From NCBI RefSeq assembly GCF_029105185.1, contig NZ_JAFMZK010000002.1, positions 248,001 to 312,000 of the forward strand: a stretch of DNA of 64,000 bases, read 5' to 3'. This DNA is from Aliiroseovarius sp. Z3. Lineage in GTDB: Bacteria; Pseudomonadota; Alphaproteobacteria; Rhodobacterales; Rhodobacteraceae. Of this stretch, positions 44,930 to 53,034 are shown in pieces; within the stretch, counting starts at the first letter, position 1, and each line of letters begins with the position of its first letter. Made by a program: the position numbers and the translations under genes. The notes beneath the pieces were generated by a model. The model saw nothing but the letters and a program-made list of their open reading frames with translations, had not been told where the DNA came from and did not search any database.

Positions 44930-46093
44930 CTATTCCCAGTCGCCCGAGAAGCCCTTGGGAACACGCAGAATGGATCGATCAACCGTGTTGATATCCGTGT
45001 GTCCGCAGAACGCCATCGAGATATCCATTTCCTTGTGGATCACCTCAAGCGCTTTGGTCACGCCTTCTTCACCCATCGCACCCAGCCCATAGGTATAGGC
45101 GCGCCCGATATAGGTGCCTTTGGCACCCATCGCGACCGCCTTCAACGCGTCCTGGCCTGACCGAATGCCGCTGTCCAGATGTACCTCGATCTTGTCTCCA
45201 ACCGCATCAAGCACCGAGGGTAGGGCGCGAATTGAGCTGAGCGCCCCGTCCAGCTGCCGACCGCCATGATTGGAAACGACGATGGCGTCCGCTCCCGCAT
45301 TCATTGCGTGCACCGCGTCTTCCGGTTCCATAATGCCTTTGACGATGATCGGCCCGCCCCACATTTTCTTGAACTGCCGAATGCGATCCCAATTGAGTGA
45401 CGGATCAAAGGCTTCGGCTGTCCAGGTGCTGAGTGATGACGGATCGGTCACGCCCTTCGCGTGGCCCACAATGTTGCCGAAGAATCGCCGTTTGGTGCCC
45501 AGCATCCCAAGGCCCCATTGCACCTTGGTCATCATGTTGGCAATGGATGCGGGGGTCAGCTTGGGCGGGGCAGAGAGACCGTTTTTCAGATCCTTGTGAC
45601 GCTGGCCCAGAACTTGCAGATCCACCGTGATCACGATGGCCGGGCATTTGGCGGCGCGGGCACGGTCAAACAGCCGCTGCATGTAATTGTCGTCTTTCAG
45701 GGTATAGACCTGAAACCAGAAGGGGGTGTTGGTGTGTTCGGCCACATCCTCGATCGAACAGATGGACATGGTCGACAACGTATAGGGCACGCCGAACTTT
45801 TCGGCGGCGCGGGCGGCCTTGATCTCGCCATCCGCGCATTGCATGCCGGTCAGCCCGACCGGGGCCAGGGCCACCGGCATCGCCACATCCTGACCGAACA
45901 TGGTTGATCGGGTGGACCGGTTGTCCATGTCCACCGCGACGCGCTGGCGAAAATAGAGCTTGTCGAAATCAGAGCTGTTTTCGCGGAAAGTTTGCTCGGA
46001 CCAGCTGCCGCTTTCAGCATAGTCATAGAACATCCTTGGCACCCTTCGGGCGTAAATGCGGCGAAGGTCTTCGATCTCGGTGATGACTGGCAT
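44930..46093 (-). CDS. lldD: L-lactate dehydrogenase (FMN-dependent)
   Basis: A 387-residue FMN-dependent alpha-hydroxyacid dehydrogenase oxidising L-lactate to pyruvate and feeding the respiratory chain. The catalytic base His276 and substrate-binding Arg279 lie in VVSNHGGRQLDG. FMN contacts include K252 in IIVKGI and the DSGIRSG/GAKGTYIGRAY phosphate loops. The full length and lack of a signal fit cytoplasmic, membrane-associated LldD. ATG 46093 has GGAG 7 nt upstream. A palindromic operator candidate lies at 46112-46130, just ahead of the start. Confidence 0.92.
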   Translation of the reverse strand: MPVITEIEDLRRIYARRVPRMFYDYAESGSWSEQTFRENSSDFDKLYFRQRVAVDMDNRSTRSTMFGQDVAMPVALAPVGLTGMQCADGEIKAARAAEKFGVPYTLSTMSICSIEDVAEHTNTPFWFQVYTLKDDNYMQRLFDRARAAKCPAIVITVDLQVLGQRHKDLKNGLSAPPKLTPASIANMMTKVQWGLGMLGTKRRFFGNIVGHAKGVTDPSSLSTWTAEAFDPSLNWDRIRQFKKMWGGPIIVKGIMEPEDAVHAMNAGADAIVVSNHGGRQLDGALSSIRALPSVLDAVGDKIEVHLDSGIRSGQDALKAVAMGAKGTYIGRAYTYGLGAMGEEGVTKALEVIHKEMDISMAFCGHTDINTVDRSILRVPKGFSGDWE

Positions 46094-46111
46094 AGTGAGC
46101 TCCGGAAAAAT

Positions 46112-46130
46112 TGGTAAAGTTTTATTACCA
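46112..46130. promoter_or_regulatory. Candidate operator upstream of lldD
   Basis: A perfect inverted repeat, TGGTAA-N7-TTACCA, 18 nt before the lldD start. Core TGGT/ACCA palindromes are typical of GntR-family (FadR/LldR-like) operators. No regulator gene is adjacent, so the cognate protein is unknown. Confidence 0.5.
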
Positions 46131-46253
46131 GTTTTTTGGGCCCTATGCAATCGCCCCTTTTTTGTCTGCAAGCTGCACATGTGTGAGCGAATGCCGAGAC
46201 TGTTGCGTTTTCATCGCGCCCGAATCCGGCGGACGATTGCAAAGACAAACTTC

Positions 46254-46282
46254 TTAACAAAGCGAATCACCCATGCTAGCTT
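46254..46282 (+). promoter_or_regulatory. Candidate promoter of the Hint-protein gene
   Basis: TTAACA and TAGCTT separated by 17 nt, ending about 37 nt before the ATG at 46320. The match to sigma-70 consensus is only moderate. The rest of the 226-nt divergent region with lldD shows no gene. Confidence 0.3.
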
Positions 46283-46319
46283 TGGCGTAATAAAAAATAA
46301 AAATGGCAGGTTAACGGGC

Positions 46320-47381
46320 ATGGAAACGGGCTTTAACGGCACGTTTGTCATCTCATGGTCGCAGACAGAAGTAGACGGAATGCCGGGTGCACCGGTGACG
46401 TCGCTTGGCGTGGGATCAAATTGGCGCTGGACGGGAACACCGTTGCGCGTCGACGGACCACGTGAGCTTCGCGATCTCGAGAGCGCAAGCGGAGAGCAGG
46501 ACCAGCGCAGGCGTGCAGCGCACAGTGTGTATAAACTGGTCGGGGCAGCGATCGACCCCTCACGACCCCTTGGGTCTCATTCGGTCGACAGCCATCAATT
46601 GAATATGGGGTTCGAGGTCACGGACGGCCACGCAAGTTATGTTGCGACCCTGATCGATGGGGCGGATGATCAGGTTCTTCTGATGTTCGCGGGTGAAATG
46701 CCCCCGGAGAATACAGATTTCTGGGTGGTGCGTGCCAGTATGCGGCCGACACCGAATAATCAGCTGATTGAACAGCCGGCGGGTGTCATTTGCTTTGCCC
46801 CCAACACGCGGTTGCGCACCCATTCTGGTGAAGTCTGCGTGGAAGATCTTCGTGAAGGTGACGAGCTGCAAACCCGCGACAACGGTACGCAGAAAGTGCT
46901 TTGGATCGGCACGAAACGCATCACCGGCGCGCGCATGTTTGCGATGCCGGAACTGCGTCCGATCCGATTGCGGGCAGGCGCCATCCGTTCTGGCCAGCCG
47001 GATGCCGATTTGATCGTGTCGGGTCAGCATCAGATTTTGCTGAACGGCAAACGCGCGCAAGAACTGTTCAACGAGAACGAGGTTCTGATATCAGCGCGCG
47101 ATCTGGTGGATGAGCGTCGTGTGGTGGTTGACTACACCATCCGCGAAATCACCTATTACCACGTGCTTCTGGAAAACCACGAGGTCGTCTGGGCCAACGG
47201 CGTACCAGCGGAAAGCTTCCATCCAGCAAATGCGGATCTGGACACATTGGATCCCGATCAACGCAACCGATTGGTCGAGATGTTCCCGCAGTTGGATTTC
47301 GATCCCATGGCCTATGGCGGTTTTGCCCGTCGCAGCCTGAACCGGGGCGAAGCCGCGATATTGCGCGGAGAAATCGCCTGA
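46320..47381 (+). CDS. Hint-domain (intein/hedgehog-like) protein
   Basis: A 353-residue protein. Residues 1-150 form a beta-rich N-terminal domain of unknown type (METGFNGTFVISWSQ...), without a signal peptide. Residues 158-300 are a Hint_2 domain: it opens at C158 in ICFAPNTRLRT, has the VEDLREGDELQT block, a block-B-like SGQHQIL (H237), and a closing block YHVLLENHEVVWANG (H281, H287). A 50-residue C-terminal tail follows. Hint domains self-splice or self-cleave. Whether this one does is untested, as the canonical C-terminal His-Asn is not obvious. It is divergent from lldD. Confidence 0.82.
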   Translation: METGFNGTFVISWSQTEVDGMPGAPVTSLGVGSNWRWTGTPLRVDGPRELRDLESASGEQDQRRRAAHSVYKLVGAAIDPSRPLGSHSVDSHQLNMGFEVTDGHASYVATLIDGADDQVLLMFAGEMPPENTDFWVVRASMRPTPNNQLIEQPAGVICFAPNTRLRTHSGEVCVEDLREGDELQTRDNGTQKVLWIGTKRITGARMFAMPELRPIRLRAGAIRSGQPDADLIVSGQHQILLNGKRAQELFNENEVLISARDLVDERRVVVDYTIREITYYHVLLENHEVVWANGVPAESFHPANADLDTLDPDQRNRLVEMFPQLDFDPMAYGGFARRSLNRGEAAILRGEIA

Positions 47382-47433
47382 CACCGCTTTCGGGGCGTTG
47401 ACACCACCACTCACGGCGCTATAAGCCCCAAAT

Positions 47434-47457
47434 CCGGTCCCGCAAGGGGCCGGTTTT
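47434..47457 (+). terminator. Terminator after the Hint-protein gene
   Basis: CCGGTCCC-GCAA-GGGGCCGG (8 bp with one G-T pair) followed by TTTT. It lies 52 nt after the stop and upstream of the rpsD leader. Confidence 0.8.
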
Positions 47458-47545
47458 CATTGGTGTTGGTGGCCCCCGCAAGGGGATGCCTGTCGGGCTT
47501 CGGCCAAAGGACAACGCCCTTCGACAACTTAGAAGGAGATCAGCC

Positions 47546-48166
47546 GTGACCAAACGCACCGCTGCCAAGTACAAAATTGATCGCCGCATGGGCGAAAACA
47601 TCTGGGGTCGCCCCAAATCGCCGGTGAACCGCCGCGAATACGGCCCCGGCCAGCACGGCCAGCGCCGCAAGGGCAAACTGTCGGACTTCGGTCTGCAGCT
47701 GCGCGCCAAGCAGAAGCTGAAAGGCTACTATGGCGACCTGACCGAGAAACAGTTCCGTCGGATCTATGGCGAAGCCGAGCGTGTCAAAGGCGACACCGGT
47801 GAAAACCTGATCGGCCTGCTGGAGCGCCGTCTGGACGCTGTTGTGTACCGCGCCAAGTTCGTGCCGACTGTTTTCGCGGCCCGCCAGTTCGTGAACCACG
47901 GCCATGTGCGCGTGAACGGCAAGAAAGTGAACATCCCGTCCTATCGCGTGCAAGAAGGCGACGTGATCGAAGTGCGTGACCGTTCGAAGCAAATGGCCGC
48001 CGTTCTTGAAGCCATCCAGCTGCCCGAGCGTGATGTGCCGGACTATCTGGACGTAGACCATTCGAAACTGACCGCCACTTTCACCCGGACGCCCGGCCTG
48101 TCGGACGTGCCTTATCCGGTCGTGATGGAACCGAACCTGGTCGTCGAATTCTACGCGAAGAACTAA
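47546..48166 (+). CDS. rpsD: 30S ribosomal protein S4
   Basis: S4, 206 residues, a primary 16S rRNA-binding protein and translational autoregulator in many bacteria. N-terminal rRNA-binding region (about 1-95, with [10 protein letters not shown]) and the S4 RNA-binding fold (about 95-160, [22 protein letters not shown] in parts). It starts at GTG 47546 with a strong AGAAGGAGAT 5-6 nt upstream; the in-frame ATG at 47486 is discarded. It stands alone between two terminators, separate from the alpha operon, as is usual in alphaproteobacteria. Confidence 0.97.
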   Translation: MTKRTAAKYKIDRRMGENIWGRPKSPVNRREYGPGQHGQRRKGKLSDFGLQLRAKQKLKGYYGDLTEKQFRRIYGEAERVKGDTGENLIGLLERRLDAVVYRAKFVPTVFAARQFVNHGHVRVNGKKVNIPSYRVQEGDVIEVRDRSKQMAAVLEAIQLPERDVPDYLDVDHSKLTATFTRTPGLSDVPYPVVMEPNLVVEFYAKN

Positions 48167-48194
48167 GCACAGCTTAAAAATCGCAAGGTTTTGG

Positions 48195-48224
48195 AACCCG
48201 CCCAGGTCATTGGGCGGGTTTTTT
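48195..48224 (+). terminator. rpsD rho-independent terminator
   Basis: AACCCGCCCA and TGGGCGGGTT form a perfect 10-bp stem with a 6-nt loop, followed by TTTT. A textbook intrinsic terminator. Confidence 0.93.
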
Positions 48225-48343
48225 CGTGCCTCTTGCAGATGCAGCGAAGCCTCAGGCCCGGCGCACATTCTCTATAACGGCGCATTCGCTCTTTCTTGGG
48301 TGCGCCGACCCCTGTAAATCACCTCCTAGGGGGGAGTACCAAG

Positions 48344-49483
48344 ATGACAAAGATCGAACCTCAACCGGGGATCATGCGGATCAAGCCCTATGTGGGCGGT
48401 GCGTCCAGCGTCGATGGCGTGGCGAACGTGATCAAGCTCAGCTCGAACGAAAACCCGTTCGGGCCAAGCCCGGATGCCATCGAAGCCTTCCAGCGGGCGG
48501 GGCACGAGCTGCATCGCTATCCCAACACCGACCATGCGTCCCTGCGCGCGGCCATCGGTGCGCTTCACAAGCTTGATCCAGCGCGGATCATCTGCGGTGT
48601 CGGATCGGACGAGGTCATCACCTTCCTGTGCCAGTGTTATTCAGGTCCAGGGACCGAGGTGATCTATACCGAACATGGCTTTTCCATGTACAAGATTTCG
48701 GCCCTGGCGGCGGGAGCCACGCCGGTGAAGGTGCCCGAACGTGAACGGATGGTCGATGTCGACGAAATCTTGAAAGCCGTCACAGAACAGACCAGCCTTG
48801 TCTTCGTGACCAATCCGGGCAACCCGACAGGCACCATGGTCAGCCAGGCTGAACTGGCGCGACTGGCGCGCGAGTTGCCGGATCATGTGCTGTTGGTTCT
48901 GGATGGGGCCTATGTTGAATATGTCGACGGGTTCGATGGTGGGGCGCGTCTGGTCGATAAATACGACAACGTGTTCATGACGCGGACATTCTCGAAGATG
49001 TATGGTCTTGGCGGTCTGCGGATCGGCTGGGGCTATGGTGCCCCCGATGTGATTGACGTGCTGAACCGTGTGCGGGGGCCGTTTAACCTGTCGATGGCGC
49101 AACAAGATGCCGCCGAGGCTGCCTTGCACGACCGCGATCACGTCGCCCGCTGCCTGTCGGAAAACACGCGGCTGCGGTCATGGCTGGCCGAGGCATTGGC
49201 CGAGCTGGGCGTGCCCTCTGACACCTCGTGTGCCAACTTCATTCTGGCCCGCTTTGCCAGCGCAGACGAAGCCGCAGACTGTGACACGTTTCTTCAGGAA
49301 CAGGGCATCATCGTGCGCATGGTGGCCGGTTATGGCCTGCCGCATTGCCTGCGCATCACCATCGGGGATGAAGCCTCTTGTCGGCGGGTGGCGCATATGA
49401 TCGGGAAGTTCAAGGGCGGTCCGCCGGGGTCGAAGCTGATGCTGCTTGATGAAGACAGGTTGGATGATGAGGCCGCGACATGA
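48344..49483 (+). CDS. hisC: Histidinol-phosphate/aromatic aminotransferase
   Basis: A 379-residue fold-type I PLP aminotransferase. The Schiff-base lysine K218 is in [15 protein letters not shown], with [10 protein letters not shown] near the N-terminus, TNPGNPTG at the cofactor site and LRITIGD at the carboxylate-binding Arg. It is followed by a prephenate/arogenate dehydrogenase gene with a 4-nt overlap, so it may act in tyrosine/phenylalanine synthesis as well as, or instead of, histidine synthesis. The last 20 or so residues are an acidic extension. GGGGAG lies about 7 nt before the ATG. Confidence 0.92.
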   Translation: MTKIEPQPGIMRIKPYVGGASSVDGVANVIKLSSNENPFGPSPDAIEAFQRAGHELHRYPNTDHASLRAAIGALHKLDPARIICGVGSDEVITFLCQCYSGPGTEVIYTEHGFSMYKISALAAGATPVKVPERERMVDVDEILKAVTEQTSLVFVTNPGNPTGTMVSQAELARLARELPDHVLLVLDGAYVEYVDGFDGGARLVDKYDNVFMTRTFSKMYGLGGLRIGWGYGAPDVIDVLNRVRGPFNLSMAQQDAAEAALHDRDHVARCLSENTRLRSWLAEALAELGVPSDTSCANFILARFASADEAADCDTFLQEQGIIVRMVAGYGLPHCLRITIGDEASCRRVAHMIGKFKGGPPGSKLMLLDEDRLDDEAAT

Positions 49484-50397
49484 CTGTCCTCTACAACCGC
49501 GTCGCCCTGATCGGGCTTGGCCTGATCGCATCGTCCATGGCTCATGCCATGCGTCGCGCCGGGCTGGCGGGTGAAATTGTCGGCACCGCGCGTTCGGCGG
49601 AAACACGCGATGTCGCCCGCGACCTCGGTTTTTGTGATCGTATCGTCGATACTGCTTCCGAAGCAGTGGACGGCGCAGATCTGATCGTTCTGGCCGTCCC
49701 GGTTGGCGCGATGGGTGCGGTTGCGGCCGAGATTGGCGCGCATCTGCAATCCGGGGCGACGGTGACAGATGTCGGATCCGTCAAGCGCGCGGTGATCGAG
49801 GCGGTTGCGCCACATCTGCCGGATCATGTGCATTTCATACCCGGCCACCCATTGGCAGGGACGGAGCATAGTGGTCCCCGGTCTGGATTTGCGGAACTTT
49901 TCGACAATCGCTGGTGCATCCTGATCCCCAACGGTGCAGACGAGGCGGCGACCGAGCGGCTTATCAGTTTGTGGAAGGGCATGGGATCGAATGTCGAGGT
50001 TATGGATGCCGATCACCACGATCTGGTGTTGTCCGTGACCAGCCACACCCCGCACCTGATCGCTTACACAATGGTTGGTGTCGCCGACGACCTGTCGCGT
50101 GTCACAGATAGCGAAGTCATCAAGTACTCAGCGGCAGGTTTTCGCGACTTTACGCGCATTGCGGCATCGGACCCGACCATGTGGCGCGATGTGTTTTTAG
50201 CCAACAAAGACGCCACGTTAGAGATCCTTGGCCGATTCACGGAAGAGCTGTTTGCCCTGCAACGCGCCATCCGTATCGGGGATGGCGATGCCTTGTTCGA
50301 CTATTTCACTCGAACCCGCGCGATCCGTCGTGGTATCATCGAAGCAGGGCAGGATACGGATGCGCCCGATTTCGGTCGGAGTGGAAAACATGATTGA
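49480..50397 (+). CDS. tyrC: Prephenate/arogenate dehydrogenase family protein
   Basis: A 305-residue NAD(P)-dependent cyclohexadienyl dehydrogenase. The N-terminal Rossmann domain has [13 protein letters not shown], followed by the VAVPVGAM strand and DVGSVK. The catalytic-region motif [12 protein letters not shown] carries the key His, and the helical C-terminal half ([34 protein letters not shown] in parts) dimerises. It oxidatively decarboxylates prephenate or arogenate for tyrosine synthesis. Coupling to hisC supports an aromatic amino acid role. No ACT domain is present, so allosteric control by tyrosine is not evident. Confidence 0.93.
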   Translation: MTVLYNRVALIGLGLIASSMAHAMRRAGLAGEIVGTARSAETRDVARDLGFCDRIVDTASEAVDGADLIVLAVPVGAMGAVAAEIGAHLQSGATVTDVGSVKRAVIEAVAPHLPDHVHFIPGHPLAGTEHSGPRSGFAELFDNRWCILIPNGADEAATERLISLWKGMGSNVEVMDADHHDLVLSVTSHTPHLIAYTMVGVADDLSRVTDSEVIKYSAAGFRDFTRIAASDPTMWRDVFLANKDATLEILGRFTEELFALQRAIRIGDGDALFDYFTRTRAIRRGIIEAGQDTDAPDFGRSGKHD

Positions 50398-50429
50398 TCC
50401 TGTCCGCGGGCGTGTGTGAAGGAGTGTTG

Positions 50430-51251
50430 ATGATCGCAGGATATTTCAGGCCATGGATATTGCAGTCTGTTGCAATGGGCACCCTGTTGGGATGTGGCCT
50501 TGGCCTGTCGGCGCTCGCCTCGGCGCCGGATACATCATCGCGTCCCGAGCCGCGGCCACATACAGTCACGGTGACGACGGTCACGTCGACCAGTAACGCT
50601 CCGTCAATGTCTGCACTCTCGCCGACGCCATTTGCTGTGATCAGGTCACTTCGGCCTCAGTTGCGACCAAAGGGGTTCGCGCGGAAAATCGCGGCGTCGA
50701 CACCCAAACCCGTCAGTTCGGGCCGCCGCGGGCGCGTCTGCGGTGTGAACGAGATCAAGGGGCAGACAATATCTGCCATCCCGGGCAGGATCCGTGGGTG
50801 TGGGGTGTCGGACCCTGTGCGCGTGACCGAGGTGTCGGGCGTGAAGCTAAGCCAGCCTGCGGTGATGGACTGCACGACTGCGAAAGCCTTGAATAGTTGG
50901 GTGCGTGATGGGGTGTTTCCGGCGGTTGGGCGGCTTGGCGGTGGTCCCGCTTCGCTGCGCGTTGCAGCGCATTACGCCTGCCGCACACGAAACAACCAGC
51001 CGGGTGCAAAAGTCAGCGAACATGGGCGGGGGCGCGCCATCGATATCTCGGGTGTGACGCTTAAGAATGGCGCGACCATCACGGTTCTGAAAGGGTGGCA
51101 TGATCCGGTCAAGGGTAAGGTCCTGAGAAAGATGCACAAAGCAGCCTGCGGCCCGTTCGGTACGGTGCTCGGCCCTAAATCAGATCGGTTTCACAAGGAT
51201 CACCTGCATCTGGATACTGCGCGGTATCGCAGCGGATCCTATTGCCGGTGA
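50430..51251 (+). CDS. Extensin-like family protein, putative peptidoglycan peptidase
   Basis: A 273-residue exported protein: an N-terminal signal/anchor helix (about 8-32), a low-complexity Pro/Ser/Thr linker to about residue 100, then an extensin-like C-terminal domain (about 102-273). That domain has LAS-metallopeptidase-type ligands: H198-x6-D205 in SEHGRGRAID and H258-L-H260 in HKDHLHLD. Conserved cysteines (about 104, 124, 148, 184, 240, 272) suggest disulfides and a periplasmic location. A murein peptidase role is inferred from the motif. ATG 50430 has AAGGAG 5-6 nt upstream. Confidence 0.85.
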   Translation: MIAGYFRPWILQSVAMGTLLGCGLGLSALASAPDTSSRPEPRPHTVTVTTVTSTSNAPSMSALSPTPFAVIRSLRPQLRPKGFARKIAASTPKPVSSGRRGRVCGVNEIKGQTISAIPGRIRGCGVSDPVRVTEVSGVKLSQPAVMDCTTAKALNSWVRDGVFPAVGRLGGGPASLRVAAHYACRTRNNQPGAKVSEHGRGRAIDISGVTLKNGATITVLKGWHDPVKGKVLRKMHKAACGPFGTVLGPKSDRFHKDHLHLDTARYRSGSYCR

Positions 51252-51264
51252 TGGCGGACTGATT

Positions 51265-51326
51265 GGGGGCGTTGCCCCCCTGCGCGTCCGCGCATTCCCC
51301 CCAGGATATTTTTGGCCAGAAGAAAA
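51265..51326. repeat. Intergenic hairpin repeat, copy C (inverted)
   Basis: Reverse orientation of copies A and B: hairpin GGGGGC-GTT-GCCCCC at 51265-51279, a GC-alternating stretch, then CCCCAGGATATTTTTGGCC and AGAAGAAAA. It lies between the convergent extensin-like and DUF2125 genes. Confidence 0.8.
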
Positions 51327-51343
51327 CTAAGAGTGTGTCCGGG

Positions 51344-52345
51344 TCAGCGGATGCGGATCACCGGCGCCGTGCCGATCGGGATGGGGCCAAGAAACATGCG
51401 CCCGCCCGACAGGCGCAATGGCACGTCCAGCGTTTTGTCGTCCCCGGACAATCCCGCTACGAATTGCAGCGCACCGGTGACGGTTGAGACGAGTTCAGGG
51501 GCAAGGGCGCCCGACATGCGGGCAATCTCGATCATCTGGCGCCAATTGCGCGCTTTGATCGTGATGTTGCCTGTGGGGATGCCTTGAGCATCGACATCGA
51601 CCGCGCCTGCCAGCCAAAGCTCCAACTCGCCCCATTTCGCCTTCAACTCGTTCAGGTCGAGACGCGAGACCTGTGGCCGTGCTTTTTCGATGGCGGTGCG
51701 ATCCCAAGGTGCGGTGAAATCCACATTGGCTTTCAGGGTGACGCCTTCGAAAACAGGGGGCAGCAGGTCGTCCGCGTCCAGCGATTGCACGAAGGACGAG
51801 GCCGGGGTCAGGTTCACCGCTTCAAAGTGGATTTCGTGACGATTGTTGCCATCCTCCAACTGGCGGGTTGCCAGTTGGCCGCGCTCAAGCGCCGAAGTCC
51901 AGCCAGCGGTAGACGACATGGTGATGTCTGCCAGCACGATTGAACTGCGCTCCAGTGTCAGATCCGGCGTGGGGGACACCATGATCGATCCTTTTACATC
52001 GCTGCCCGCGATCTGGATACGCTGCTCGGGGGTAGCAATGACCTGCGTGCCGGGCCAGACCGCGATCACATGATGCGGTTTATAGGACAGGGCGAGGATC
52101 TGGAATTCAGGCGCCAGCCACGACAGGCCGGTATCGGGATCGGACAGCTCAAGGTCGGCGAAAATCGTGTCAAAACGATTGGGGAACCCGCGAGTTGAGA
52201 TGTCAGCAGACTCGGCGACCCAGCCGTCGGTTTGCCGTTCCGCTACCCATGTCTTGAATGCGCGTTCGGTGGCACTTGCACCCATGTACCAGTATCCACC
52301 CCAAAGACCTGCCAATACCAAGGCAATCACGATCAATTTGCGCAT
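51344..52345 (-). CDS. DUF2125-family exported protein
   Basis: A 333-residue protein of the alphaproteobacterial DUF2125 family. An N-terminal signal-anchor (about 3-24, LIVIALVLAGLWGGYWY) suggests periplasmic exposure from the inner membrane. The rest is beta-rich with the family's RGFPNRFDT and YKPHHVIAVWPGTQ motifs. The function is unknown; related folds occur in proteins of envelope lipid/outer-membrane handling (AsmA-like), but that link is tentative. GAGGAAAG precedes ATG 52345; frames extending upstream of it overlap chaC and are rejected. It is divergent from the ChaC-like gene. Confidence 0.85.
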   Translation of the reverse strand: MRKLIVIALVLAGLWGGYWYMGASATERAFKTWVAERQTDGWVAESADISTRGFPNRFDTIFADLELSDPDTGLSWLAPEFQILALSYKPHHVIAVWPGTQVIATPEQRIQIAGSDVKGSIMVSPTPDLTLERSSIVLADITMSSTAGWTSALERGQLATRQLEDGNNRHEIHFEAVNLTPASSFVQSLDADDLLPPVFEGVTLKANVDFTAPWDRTAIEKARPQVSRLDLNELKAKWGELELWLAGAVDVDAQGIPTGNITIKARNWRQMIEIARMSGALAPELVSTVTGALQFVAGLSGDDKTLDVPLRLSGGRMFLGPIPIGTAPVIRIR

Positions 52346-52416
52346 CACTCTTTCCTCTTGCCGCTCTGCGTGCATATTGGCGTATGTAATGCGACAGGTG
52401 GCAAAGAGCGAGTGAA

Positions 52417-52956
52417 ATGAGCGCACAGGATCTTTGGGTTTTTGGGTATGGTTCGTTGATGTGGAACCCAGGTTTCGATCATACCGACGCGGTCGTCGCC
52501 ACGCTTCCCGGTTATCATCGCAGTTTCTGCATGCGGTCGATCCATCACCGCGGGACCGAGGATGCACCGGGCCTTGTGCTGGCGCTGGATCGGATGGAGG
52601 GCGCGCATTGCCAAGGGTTGGCGTTCCGGGCCTGTCCGAAAAGTCACGACAAAACCCTGGCCGAGCTGCGCGAACGCGAATTGATATCATCTGCTTATCT
52701 GGAAAAACGCTTGACCATTGTCCTTCAGGATGGGCGCGAGGTCGAGGCGGTGACATATGTGATTGACCCGGACCACGTTCAGTATTGCCAGATCGACCTT
52801 TCGGAACAGGCCCGGATCATTGCCCATGCGGTAGGCGGGCGCGGCCCGAATACCGAGTATCTTTACAACACCGCCGCGCATCTGGTCGAACTGGGGATCG
52901 AGGATCCGGACCTGAACTGGCTGTCGCAGACCGTGCGCGCAATGGTCGACGCTTAG
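52417..52956 (+). CDS. ChaC-like gamma-glutamylcyclotransferase
   Basis: A 179-residue protein with the ChaC fold. The substrate loop VFGYGSLMWNPGF is at the N-terminus, and a catalytic Glu is expected in the RERELISSAY helix start (family RE-x4-Y). The usual R-x-F-C-x-x-S segment follows the first strand (HRSFCMRSIHHRG). Such enzymes split glutathione to 5-oxoproline and Cys-Gly in the cytosol. It is divergent from the DUF2125 gene and 78 nt upstream of the stator-like pair; co-transcription is possible but functional linkage is not obvious. Confidence 0.9.
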   Translation: MSAQDLWVFGYGSLMWNPGFDHTDAVVATLPGYHRSFCMRSIHHRGTEDAPGLVLALDRMEGAHCQGLAFRACPKSHDKTLAELRERELISSAYLEKRLTIVLQDGREVEAVTYVIDPDHVQYCQIDLSEQARIIAHAVGGRGPNTEYLYNTAAHLVELGIEDPDLNWLSQTVRAMVDA

Positions 52957-53034
52957 CGCGCAGACAGGGCTTGGCACCTGCATCGCTTGCGCCTATCCTG
53001 TGCGCAACAACAATGGCGACAAGGAATATCCCGC

